From NCBI GenBank assembly GCA_024742815.1, contig JANSXX010000001.1, forward strand, positions 310,001-374,000: 64,000 bases of DNA. Direction: 5' to 3'. Below are positions 44,363-52,104 of this stretch, in pieces. Both the position numbers and the translations under genes were made by a program. Position 1 is the stretch's first letter. The number at the start of each line of letters is the position of its first letter. This DNA is from HXMU1420-13 sp024742815. GTDB lineage: Bacteria; Bacteroidota; Rhodothermia; Balneolales; Balneolaceae. Under the pieces are notes generated by a model. That model had not been told where the DNA came from. It saw only the letters and a program-made list of their open reading frames with translations, and ran no database searches.

Positions 44363-45178
44363 TTGATTCCCATCGGTTTTCTCGATTTCGGACTTATGGA
44401 TTTTATCGAGACCCTGCTTATTGCAGGTGTGTTGGTATATCTGTACCAATGGATTCGAGGAACATTCGCCATACAGGCCGGAATTGGAATTATGCTTCTT
44501 GTGGTAATAAACCTGGGAATTCGGGTGTTAGGCTTCGATACCATCGACTTTATACTATCAGGTATTTTAGATGTAGGTATTCTAGCGGTGTTCATCATCT
44601 TTCAGCCGGAAATCAGAAAGCTGTTATATCGATTAGGGCAAAACACCAATCTCGACCGTTTTTTTGCTCGTTCCAATTCTGATGACATGATCGATGAAGT
44701 GATTGAAGCAGTAAAAGTGATGTCGAAAGAAAAAATTGGTGCACTCATCGTTTTTGCTCGAACTACGGGGTTACAAGACATCATTGATGGTGGCGTAAAT
44801 ATAGATGCCAAAATAACTACAGAGATGTTGCTCACCATTTTTCAAAAGGAATCCCCACTCCATGATGGTGCCGTGATTATCCGCAACAACAGAATTATTG
44901 CTGCAAGTGCGTATCTACCCATTTCTCAAAATCCAAACATTTCTCAATCTTTTGGTACCCGACACCGTGCAGCAGTTGGAGTAAGTGAAATCAACAATGT
45001 GTTTGTATTGGTCGTATCCGAAGAAACCGGACGCATCTCTATTTCCAGAAATGGCTCGCTCACCTCAGGGTTATCCATCCAAAAACTCCGCGCCGAAATG
45101 GAAGAAGCCTTCGGTACCGAAAAATTCGAAGAAGAAATGGGCTTCAGTTCCTCTCAGACCGAGATGAATTTGAAATGA
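44363..45178 (+). CDS. cdaA: Diadenylate cyclase (CdaA/DisA_N family)
   Basis: A 271-residue membrane enzyme making c-di-AMP. Three N-terminal membrane helices (FIETLLIAGVLVYLYQWIRG, FAIQAGIGIMLLVVINLGIR, ILDVGILAVFIIFQPEIRKL) precede the DAC domain, with SPLHDGAVIIRNNRI (metal Asp) and FGTRHRAAVGVSE (ATP-binding RHR). TTG at 44363 is preferred over ATG at 44396 because IGFLDFGLMDF matches the usual CdaA start. No CdaR regulator gene is next to it. Confidence 0.93.
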   Translation: MIPIGFLDFGLMDFIETLLIAGVLVYLYQWIRGTFAIQAGIGIMLLVVINLGIRVLGFDTIDFILSGILDVGILAVFIIFQPEIRKLLYRLGQNTNLDRFFARSNSDDMIDEVIEAVKVMSKEKIGALIVFARTTGLQDIIDGGVNIDAKITTEMLLTIFQKESPLHDGAVIIRNNRIIAASAYLPISQNPNISQSFGTRHRAAVGVSEINNVFVLVVSEETGRISISRNGSLTSGLSIQKLRAEMEEAFGTEKFEEEMGFSSSQTEMNLK

Positions 45179-45212
45179 GATTAATTTGATCTAGTCAATT
45201 ACTATAAACAAA

Positions 45213-45261
45213 TTCGTAATTCGTAATTCGTAATTCGTAATTCGTAATTCGTAATTCGTAA
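45213..45261. repeat. Tandem 7-base repeat (TTCGTAA x7)
   Basis: Seven perfect TTCGTAA units end 45 bases upstream of a putative promoter for the mutase gene. Such a tract can gain or lose units by slippage. The unit length is not a multiple of three and the tract is outside coding sequence. Confidence 0.9.
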
Positions 45262-45306
45262 TTCCTCCCTCCTCCCTTCACTTCATTTTCACATTGTTGC
45301 ATTTAT

Positions 45307-45333
45307 TTGATTTGGTGAAAACCCGTACATTCG
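45307..45333 (+). promoter_or_regulatory. Putative promoter for methylmalonyl-CoA mutase
   Basis: TTG at 45307-45309 and TACATTCG at 45326-45333 (close to TAnnTTTG) are spaced by 16 bases, 38 bases before the mutase ATG. The spacing is a little short. Confidence 0.35.
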
Positions 45334-45370
45334 GGACAGAAAATCGTTTCCATGAAAGAAAATCAAAGAT

Positions 45371-47515
45371 ATGTCGAACGAGATAAACGAAGCCAAAGCA
45401 AAATGGGAAGCCTCCGCAGAAAAAGCGTTGAAAGGAAAACCCGTTGAGTCGTTAAATCGAATGAGTCCGGAAGGGTTAACTATTCAGGCGCTGTACAATC
45501 AGGCTGATTTGGAACAACGTGGTGTTGAAGACAGTTTCCCCGGGCAGTTTCCATTTAAGCGTGGTCCTTATCCAACCATGTACACCCAGCGACCGTGGAC
45601 GATCCGCCAGTACGCCGGTTTCTCGACAGCAGAAGAATCTAATCGCTTTTACCGCGCGGCATTAGAAAAAGGGCAGAAAGGGCTAAGCGTCGCATTCGAT
45701 TTAGCAACGCATCGTGGCTTCGACTCTGATCACCCGCGTGTAGTTGGCGACGTTGGTAAAGCCGGTGTTGCTATCGATTCGGTTGAAGACATGAAGATTT
45801 TGTTTGATGGTATTCCGCTCGATAAAATGTCGGTTTCTATGACCATGAACGGAGCGGTTATCCCAATCCTCGCGGCATATATTGTTGCAGCAGAAGAACA
45901 AGGAGTAGGGAAAGAAGCACTGAGCGGAACCATTCAAAACGATATTCTGAAAGAATTCATGGTTCGCAATACCTACATCTATCCACCACAAGAGTCGATG
46001 CGTTTGGTATCCGATATTATTGAATACGCCAGTAACCACATGCCGAGATTTAACACAATTTCAATTTCGGGCTATCATATGCAGGAAGCTGGTGCAGATT
46101 CAGCGCTTGAGTTAGCGTTTACGTTGGCGGATGGATTGGAATACGTAAAAGCAGCGGTAGATCGAGGATTGGATGTTGATGCTTTTGCTCCACGACTTTC
46201 TTTCTTCTTTGCCATCGGGATGAACTTTTTGATGGAAGTGAGTAAGCTTCGCGCAGCACGAATGCTTTGGGCGGAATTAATGAAAGAACATTTCGATCCA
46301 AAAAATGCAAAGTCGATGATGTTGCGGACGCATTGTCAAACTTCGGGATGGTCGCTTACTGCCCAAGATCCATTAAATAATGTGATTCGTACCACTATTG
46401 AAGCGATGGCAGCAGTGCTGGGTGGTACACAATCACTACATACCAACAGCTACGATGAAGCGATAAGCTTGCCAACCGAAACCTCTTCCCGAATTGCCAG
46501 AAATACCCAAACCATTATTCAGGAAGAGACTGATATCACGCACACTGTTGATCCATTGGGCGGATCGTATGCCATTGAATCAATGACGCACGATTTGAAA
46601 GAAAAAGCACGCGAAATTATAAACGAGGTATTTGAGATGGGCGGAATGGCAAAAGCCATTGAGCAAGGTTATCCGAAACGCAAAATTGAAGAAGCTGCGG
46701 CCATCAAACAAGCCGGAATTGACAAAGGCGATATTACCATAGTTGGGGTGAACAAATACATCAACGACAAAGAAGACCCGGTTGAGATTCTCGATATCGA
46801 CAATACTGAAGTTCGCAATAAGCAGATAGCGTTAATCGAAAAAATCAAAAACTCTCGTGATAATGCGGCTGTAAAAGAATCATTAGAACAAATCTTTGAG
46901 GCTGCTAAAAATGGAGAAGGTAATTTGTTGGATTTAGCTGTGGATGCTACCCGAAAAAGAGCCACCGTAGGAGAAATTTCCAGCGCAATGGAGCGTGCTT
47001 GGGGTCGCCACAAAGCCAACAATCAAACCATAAAAGGAGTGTACGAAAGCGTGTATCAAAACGATGAGTCTTATCAGCAGATAAAGAAGAAAATTGATGC
47101 ATTTGCCGAAGAAGAAGGACGTCGCCCCAGAATTTTGGTGGTGAAAATGGGGCAGGATGGTCACGACCGGGGTGCTAAAGTAGTGGCAACCGCATTTGCC
47201 GATATGGGGTTTGATGTGGATGTTGGTCCGCTATTTTCTACCCCTGATGAAGCTGCCAAACAAGCTATTGAAAATGATGTGCACGTGATCGGAGTTTCCA
47301 CCCTGGCTGCAGGACATAAAACCTTGATCCCTGAACTCATCAAGCTACTAAAAGAAGAAGGTGCAGATGATATTATGATTGTTGCAGGTGGTGTGATTCC
47401 TGTTCAGGATTATGAGTTCCTATACAATGCCGGTGTGAAAGCCATTTTTGGTCCAGGAACGAATATTCCGAAAGCTGCTTCTGAAGTGATCGACGAAATA
47501 AGAGCGATGAAATAA
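45371..47515 (+). CDS. scpA: Methylmalonyl-CoA mutase (single large chain)
   Basis: A 714-residue B12-dependent mutase interconverting methylmalonyl-CoA and succinyl-CoA. The catalytic barrel shows FPFKRGPYPTMYTQRPWTIR, GLSVAFDLATHRGFDSDHP and TISISGYHMQEAGAD. The C-terminal cobalamin domain shows VKMGQDGHDRGAKVVA (axial His) and VAGGVIPVQDYEFLYNAG. It is a single-chain enzyme, and meaB overlaps its stop by one base. It links propionate, odd-chain or branched amino-acid catabolism to the TCA cycle. Confidence 0.96.
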   Translation: MSNEINEAKAKWEASAEKALKGKPVESLNRMSPEGLTIQALYNQADLEQRGVEDSFPGQFPFKRGPYPTMYTQRPWTIRQYAGFSTAEESNRFYRAALEKGQKGLSVAFDLATHRGFDSDHPRVVGDVGKAGVAIDSVEDMKILFDGIPLDKMSVSMTMNGAVIPILAAYIVAAEEQGVGKEALSGTIQNDILKEFMVRNTYIYPPQESMRLVSDIIEYASNHMPRFNTISISGYHMQEAGADSALELAFTLADGLEYVKAAVDRGLDVDAFAPRLSFFFAIGMNFLMEVSKLRAARMLWAELMKEHFDPKNAKSMMLRTHCQTSGWSLTAQDPLNNVIRTTIEAMAAVLGGTQSLHTNSYDEAISLPTETSSRIARNTQTIIQEETDITHTVDPLGGSYAIESMTHDLKEKAREIINEVFEMGGMAKAIEQGYPKRKIEEAAAIKQAGIDKGDITIVGVNKYINDKEDPVEILDIDNTEVRNKQIALIEKIKNSRDNAAVKESLEQIFEAAKNGEGNLLDLAVDATRKRATVGEISSAMERAWGRHKANNQTIKGVYESVYQNDESYQQIKKKIDAFAEEEGRRPRILVVKMGQDGHDRGAKVVATAFADMGFDVDVGPLFSTPDEAAKQAIENDVHVIGVSTLAAGHKTLIPELIKLLKEEGADDIMIVAGGVIPVQDYEFLYNAGVKAIFGPGTNIPKAASEVIDEIRAMK

Positions 47516-48480
47516 TGACGATAGCCCAGCTGGCAGAAGGCATATCATCCGGAAAAAGGCGTCCCTTGGCGAAAGCAATTACTTTGATAGAGAGTAATAG
47601 GGAAGATGATCAAAAAAAAGCAGCTGAATTGCTTAGCACACTTCCAAAGCGGGATGATACGCTGCGATTAGGAATTTCAGGAGTTCCCGGCGTAGGTAAA
47701 AGTACCTTTATCGAAGCGCTGGGTAATTTATTGATTAATCAAGGTCATAGAGTCGCGGTGTTAGCGGTTGATCCAAGCAGCCCAACTACCGGCGGTAGTA
47801 TTTTGGGTGATAAAACCCGAATGGAGGAGCTTTCAGGAAAAGAAGAAGCGTTTATTCGACCGTCGCCAACAGCAGGTACATTAGGAGGCGTTGCCAAGAA
47901 AACACGAGAGTCTATTCGTTTATGTGAAGCAGCAGGATATGATATCATATTAGTAGAAACCGTTGGAGTAGGGCAAAGTGAGTTTGAAGTTGCCTCGATG
48001 GTAGACTGTTTTTTGGTGTTGATGTTGCCCGGTGCCGGAGATTCTCTACAAGGCATTAAGCGAGGTATTTTAGAAATCACCGATGTTCTGGTTATAAATA
48101 AAGCAGATGGCGATCAGAAGAAATTAGCAGAAATGGCAAAATCAGAATACAAACATGCCTTTCATATGTTGGCGCCAAAATATCCGGGAACTGAAGTAGC
48201 TATTTTAACGATCAGTGCACTTCAGAAATCAGGCATTGAAGAAGTTTGGGAAGCTGTGAATACTTTTAAGCAGCATTTAGTGGGTAACAACTTATTCATC
48301 AAAAACCGAAATAAACAAGAGTTAAACTGGTTTAAGCGCTTAGTTGAGGATGAACTGCTACATAAAGTGTGGAATCAAAAAAGCACGCAAAATTTTGTAG
48401 ACGAATTGAAGCAAAGCATGTTGGCCGGGGTGTTAAGCCCAACTGAGGCTGCCCGCCGTATGATGGATGAAATAAGCTAA
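47515..48480 (+). CDS. meaB: Methylmalonyl-CoA mutase-associated GTPase MeaB
   Basis: A 321-residue G3E GTPase that guards and reloads the mutase with adenosylcobalamin. GISGVPGVGKSTFIEALG (P-loop), AVDPSSPTTGGSILGDKTRM, ETVGVGQSEFEVASMVD and VINKADGD (NKxD) are intact. Its ATG overlaps the mutase stop (TAATG), a strongly coupled pair. Length is standard. Confidence 0.96.
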   Translation: MTIAQLAEGISSGKRRPLAKAITLIESNREDDQKKAAELLSTLPKRDDTLRLGISGVPGVGKSTFIEALGNLLINQGHRVAVLAVDPSSPTTGGSILGDKTRMEELSGKEEAFIRPSPTAGTLGGVAKKTRESIRLCEAAGYDIILVETVGVGQSEFEVASMVDCFLVLMLPGAGDSLQGIKRGILEITDVLVINKADGDQKKLAEMAKSEYKHAFHMLAPKYPGTEVAILTISALQKSGIEEVWEAVNTFKQHLVGNNLFIKNRNKQELNWFKRLVEDELLHKVWNQKSTQNFVDELKQSMLAGVLSPTEAARRMMDEIS

Positions 48481-48607
48481 CTTCAATAGGATAATTACTT
48501 ACGAAGTTTACGGTTAGTTTTTTTTCAGAAATCGTCTTTTTAATAGTAAAAAAGCGCTTACAATTGTATCTTAGCTTCGCAAAAAAAGAGAATGATTTAA
48601 AAAAGTG

Positions 48608-49771
48608 ATGAATCAAATCGAAAACGCTATTCCTCCTTTAACACAGCTCACAGAAGATGAGCAAATGCTGAGAGACGCAGCCGCAGATTTTGCAAAAAGC
48701 TCAATTGGTCCATTGGTAAATGAAATGGATGAGCAGGCTAAATTAAACCCGGGTCTTGTAAAAGAGTTTTTTGAAATGGGTTTGATGGGGATTGACATCC
48801 CTGAAAAATATTCGGGCGGTGGCGGTACATTTATGATGAGTATTGTTGCGATCGAGCAAATTTCTCGGGTGGATGCTTCTGCAGGTGTGTTTATGGATGT
48901 GCAAAATACTTTAGTGAATAACGCATTCATTAACTTTGGTTCCGACTTTTTGAAGGATAAGTATTTACCTCAATTGGCTACCGAAAAAGTAGGAGCGTAC
49001 TGTTTATCGGAAGCCGGTTCGGGAAGTGATGCCTTTGCGCTAAAATGTTCGGCCAAAGAAGAGGACGATCATTTTGTATTAAATGGCGCAAAACTGTGGA
49101 TTACCAACGCAAATGAAGCAGATATCTTCTTAGTGTTTGCAAACGTGAATCCGGAACTTGGATATAAAGGCATTACCGCTTTTGTAGTAGAGCGTGGATT
49201 TGAAGGATTTTCGGTATCCAAAAAAGAAGATAAGATGGGAATCCGTGCAAGTTCTACCTGCGAAATTCTATTGGAAGATTGTAAAGTGCCAAAAGATAAT
49301 ATTCTAGGTGAATACGGTAAAGGGTATAAAGTAGCCATCGAAACATTGAACGAAGGGCGTATTGGAATCGGTGCTCAGATGGTGGGTATTGCACAAGGTG
49401 CTTTTGATGCAGCTTTGGAATACATCAAACAAAGAAAACAATTCGGAAAAGCCATTTCTGAATTCCAGGGCATCCAATTTCAATTAGCTCGAATGGCTAC
49501 TGATATCGAAACAGCTCGATTATTGGTGTATAACGCCGCGCGCATGAAAATGGCCGGGCAACCCTTTCTAAAAGAAGCTGCCATGGCGAAGTTTTATTCG
49601 TCGGAAGTAGCTGAACGTGTCGCTTCCATGTCGATTGATCTTTTTGGTGGAAACGGATACGTAAAAGAATATCCTGTTGAGAAGTTTTACCGTGATGCAA
49701 AGATCGGTAAGATTTACGAGGGTACAACGAACATGCAGCTAAGCACCATTGCTAAGTTGCTACTTCGATGA
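48608..49771 (+). CDS. Acyl-CoA dehydrogenase
   Basis: A 387-residue flavoenzyme catalysing the first beta-oxidation step or branched-chain acyl-CoA oxidation. CLSEAGSGSDAFAL and WITNANEADIF (FAD/substrate region) are present. LNEGRIGIGAQMVGIAQGAF, RKQFGKAISEFQGIQFQLA and FGGNGYVKEYPVEKFYRDAKIGKIYEGT, the last described as positions near 345-372, match short/branched-chain ACADs, including the catalytic Glu of YEGT. ATG at 48608 is used (a GTG precedes it). TATCTTAG at 48567-48574 may be its promoter box. It ends in a terminator. Confidence 0.94.
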   Translation: MNQIENAIPPLTQLTEDEQMLRDAAADFAKSSIGPLVNEMDEQAKLNPGLVKEFFEMGLMGIDIPEKYSGGGGTFMMSIVAIEQISRVDASAGVFMDVQNTLVNNAFINFGSDFLKDKYLPQLATEKVGAYCLSEAGSGSDAFALKCSAKEEDDHFVLNGAKLWITNANEADIFLVFANVNPELGYKGITAFVVERGFEGFSVSKKEDKMGIRASSTCEILLEDCKVPKDNILGEYGKGYKVAIETLNEGRIGIGAQMVGIAQGAFDAALEYIKQRKQFGKAISEFQGIQFQLARMATDIETARLLVYNAARMKMAGQPFLKEAAMAKFYSSEVAERVASMSIDLFGGNGYVKEYPVEKFYRDAKIGKIYEGTTNMQLSTIAKLLLR

Positions 49772-49783
49772 GTGAGTGAGGAA

Positions 49784-49806
49784 GGGGGGCTTCGGTCCCC
49801 CTTTTT
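49784..49806 (+). terminator. Terminator after acyl-CoA dehydrogenase
   Basis: GGGGG pairs with CCCCC across a CTTCGGT loop (UUCG-like), followed by five T. It begins 13 bases after the stop. Confidence 0.9.
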
Positions 49807-49809
49807 ATT

Positions 49810-50550
49810 TTAGAGCGATTTCGCGCACCTAAAACCGATATCGGTAGCTGTAACATCTCTCAATGTTCCCACCCTCCAGTAAGTCCGGGTTGCCATTTCT
49901 TCTTCCCCGAAACTACCGCCTCTGATAATTCGAATTCCATCGGCATCATTATCATGTAATTGATCGGGTAAGCTGTAAAATTGATAAAACTCATCAATCC
50001 ACTCAAACACATTTCCGCTCATATCATAAAGTCCTAAATCGTTAGGCTTTTTCGTGCCCACCATAAAGCTGAAATTGATTCCAGAGCTTCGAACAATGGC
50101 ATAATCTTTTAAATGCGATAAGCTATCAGACCCCGAGATAACATGCTCTTTGCCGCCTGACCGAGCAGCATACTCCCATTCAGCTTCTGAAGGCAATCGA
50201 TAGCCTAAACTTTTACAGAACGCCATGGCATCGTCCCAGGTAATATTTACTACGGCTCGATTCTCTCTGCCATATCGACCATCATCCGGTAATTCTCTTC
50301 CCGTTTTACTGGCGAACTGATCGTATTGGGCGTAAGTCACTTCATATTTCCCAAGCAAAAAAGGGTCTACCTGAACTTCATGAATTGGTAAAGCATCGGA
50401 ATTTGCACGCTCATAAAAGTCGCCGAGTAAAAAAGTTCCACCCTCTACAGTAACCATCTCTGGCGCATATGGTTTTACGGTTTTCTTAAAAATCGAACAG
50501 TTTGTTGTTAAAAAGGCTGTTAATACAAGCAAAATGCCTTGTTTTGTCAT
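49810..50550 (-). CDS. FGE/sulfatase-modifying-factor-like lipoprotein
   Basis: A 246-residue lipoprotein (ILLVLTAFLTTNC, Cys at 18). The FGE fold is visible as VTVEGGTFLLGDFYERAN, LGKYEVTYAQYDQFA, RLPSEAEWEYAARSGG, LGLYDMSGNVFEWIDEF, RIIRGGSFGEE and DIGFRCAKSL. No candidate sulfatase is nearby, and the two active-site Cys residues of true formylglycine generators are not evident. A binding or gliding/GldK-like role is therefore possible, but the protein is shorter than GldK. Confidence 0.82.
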   Translation of the reverse strand: MTKQGILLVLTAFLTTNCSIFKKTVKPYAPEMVTVEGGTFLLGDFYERANSDALPIHEVQVDPFLLGKYEVTYAQYDQFASKTGRELPDDGRYGRENRAVVNITWDDAMAFCKSLGYRLPSEAEWEYAARSGGKEHVISGSDSLSHLKDYAIVRSSGINFSFMVGTKKPNDLGLYDMSGNVFEWIDEFYQFYSLPDQLHDNDADGIRIIRGGSFGEEEMATRTYWRVGTLRDVTATDIGFRCAKSL

Positions 50551-50670
50551 AGAACTGAATAATTTTTAGAAAGTTGAGTATTTGCGGGAATGATAAGTAC
50601 TTTGCCCAAGTTTAAGAACGATAGACTGTAGATATTTTAGGTAATTAAGACAAATACTAAGTGGCGAAGA

Positions 50671-51552
50671 ATGAGTAACGAACAACAGAAAATTCTAGAA
50701 CAGCTTAAAGCGAATGCGAAAGACGCTGAATCATTTAAGCATCTTGAGCAGCTTTTTGGTGATCTTTACAAGAAATACACTCAAGCAAAAGAGCATGTAG
50801 ATTTACTTGAGAGCGCAATCAGAAATGATTACGATTCTATTGTGATTACGGAGCTCAATCTTGAGCGACCCGGCCCAAAAATTGTATATGTAAACGATGG
50901 CTGGACCCGTATGACGGGTTATTCGAAAGAAGAATCCATCGGTAACACGCCGCGAATGTTACAAGGTGAGAAAACAGACCGAGCTATACTTGATCGCTTA
51001 AAGCGTAGGCTTATTGAAGGTCAGGCATTTTTTGGCCACACTATTAATTACCGAAAAGATGGTTCTGAATTTATCAATCAATGGGATATTCATCCGCTTA
51101 TAAACGCTGATGGAGAAGTAACTCACTGGGTGTCTTATCAGCGAGATGTAACTGAGAAGAAGGAGACCGCTAAGGCAATTTTCAACACCGATTTTGATGA
51201 CTTGTTGAAACGAAGAGAAGAGTTTACCATCAAATTTGAAAAATCTGCCCCAAAAGGTGAAATCAGTTGCAAATTCATTACCGAAGCTTTTGAGGAAATA
51301 ACAGGTTTAAGTAAAAACGAAGTATTTGACAAAGGTTTGGCTTCAGTAATTCACAGTGAAGATTACAGCCAAATTAAAGAGGCGCTGGAAAATGCCTTTG
51401 CCGGAGAGCAATCGGCGCAGCTCTGCAGGTACAGAACTTCTACCGGTGGCTATGTAGATATGCTACAATCCTTTAAACCGGTAAAAGATGAATCTAATGG
51501 CGCTATTCGAAGCGTAAAATCTGTGGTAAAACTCGAATTAAAAGAGAGCTGA
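50671..51552 (+). CDS. LOV-like PAS sensory protein (two PAS domains, no kinase)
   Basis: A 293-residue cytoplasmic protein with no membrane segment or output domain. Residues 1-48 are helical. The first PAS domain (about 49-170) follows the LOV pattern: IVYVNDGWTRMTGYSKEE, then GNTPRMLQGEKTD, NYRKDGSEFINQWDIHP and VSYQRDVTEKK. The flavin-adduct Cys of the usual GRNCRFLQG reads Pro94 (GNTPRMLQG). A second PAS spans about 190-293 (FITEAFEEITGLSKNEVFDK). It may signal through a partner; the histidine kinase lies two genes downstream. Confidence 0.78.
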   Translation: MSNEQQKILEQLKANAKDAESFKHLEQLFGDLYKKYTQAKEHVDLLESAIRNDYDSIVITELNLERPGPKIVYVNDGWTRMTGYSKEESIGNTPRMLQGEKTDRAILDRLKRRLIEGQAFFGHTINYRKDGSEFINQWDIHPLINADGEVTHWVSYQRDVTEKKETAKAIFNTDFDDLLKRREEFTIKFEKSAPKGEISCKFITEAFEEITGLSKNEVFDKGLASVIHSEDYSQIKEALENAFAGEQSAQLCRYRTSTGGYVDMLQSFKPVKDESNGAIRSVKSVVKLELKES

Positions 51553-51573
51553 GCCCGGATCGATCATATTTTT

Positions 51574-51600
51574 AAAAGCTCACTTAGGTGGGCTTTTTTT
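51574..51600 (+). terminator. Terminator after the PAS gene
   Basis: AAGCTCAC pairs with GTGGGCTT (one T-G) across TTAG, with a run of T after it. It lies 22 bases after the stop. Confidence 0.85.
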
Positions 51601-51636
51601 ATATTCTGAAACATAGTTTCTGACTAACTTAATGCC

Positions 51637-52062
51637 ATGACAATCAACGACATTCAACAACGTATCATCAAAGAATTCAGCTTATTTCAAGATTGGACCG
51701 ACAAGTATAAGCACATTATAAAGCTGGGAAGTAAGTTAGAACCATTACCGGAAGAAGATCATAAAGATGAAAACTTGGTAAAGGGATGTCAGAGTCAGGT
51801 TTGGTTAACTGCTCAACTAGACGAAGATAGGGTAGTGTTTAAGGCTGATAGTGATGCTGCAATCACAAAAGGATTGGTAGCGCTGATGATTCGAGTATAT
51901 TCGGGACAAACACCGGACGAGATAATTGCCCATAATCCGGATTTTTTGAAACAAATAGGGCTGGCTGAACATCTTTCACCTACACGCGCTAATGGTTTAG
52001 CAAGCATGGTTAAGCAAATGAAAATTTATGCCATGGCTTTTAAATCAAAACTCGTTAGCTAG
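51637..52062 (+). CDS. sufE: SufE-family Fe-S cluster assembly protein
   Basis: A 141-residue sulfur-transfer protein. IKEFSLFQDWTDKYKHIIKLG, then LVKGCQSQVWLTAQLD with the acceptor Cys (about residue 51), and LSPTRANGLASMVKQMK match SufE, which takes sulfur from SufS. No suf operon is next to it; it sits alone between signalling genes. Confidence 0.93.
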   Translation: MTINDIQQRIIKEFSLFQDWTDKYKHIIKLGSKLEPLPEEDHKDENLVKGCQSQVWLTAQLDEDRVVFKADSDAAITKGLVALMIRVYSGQTPDEIIAHNPDFLKQIGLAEHLSPTRANGLASMVKQMKIYAMAFKSKLVS

Positions 52063-52104
52063 GTTTCTGAAATTTTTATAATATCGCATCCATAAGGGGA
52101 CACC

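Noticed and set aside
45213..45261. CRISPR array
   Set aside because: The units are 7 bases with no spacers. It is a simple tandem repeat, and no cas gene is present.
45179..45370. Cobalamin riboswitch before the B12-dependent mutase
   Set aside because: I see no B12-box or long conserved fold. The spacer is dominated by the tandem repeat and a likely promoter.
49810..50550. True formylglycine-generating enzyme for a sulfatase
   Set aside because: No sulfatase gene is nearby and the paired active-site cysteines are not apparent. It is therefore listed only as FGE-like.
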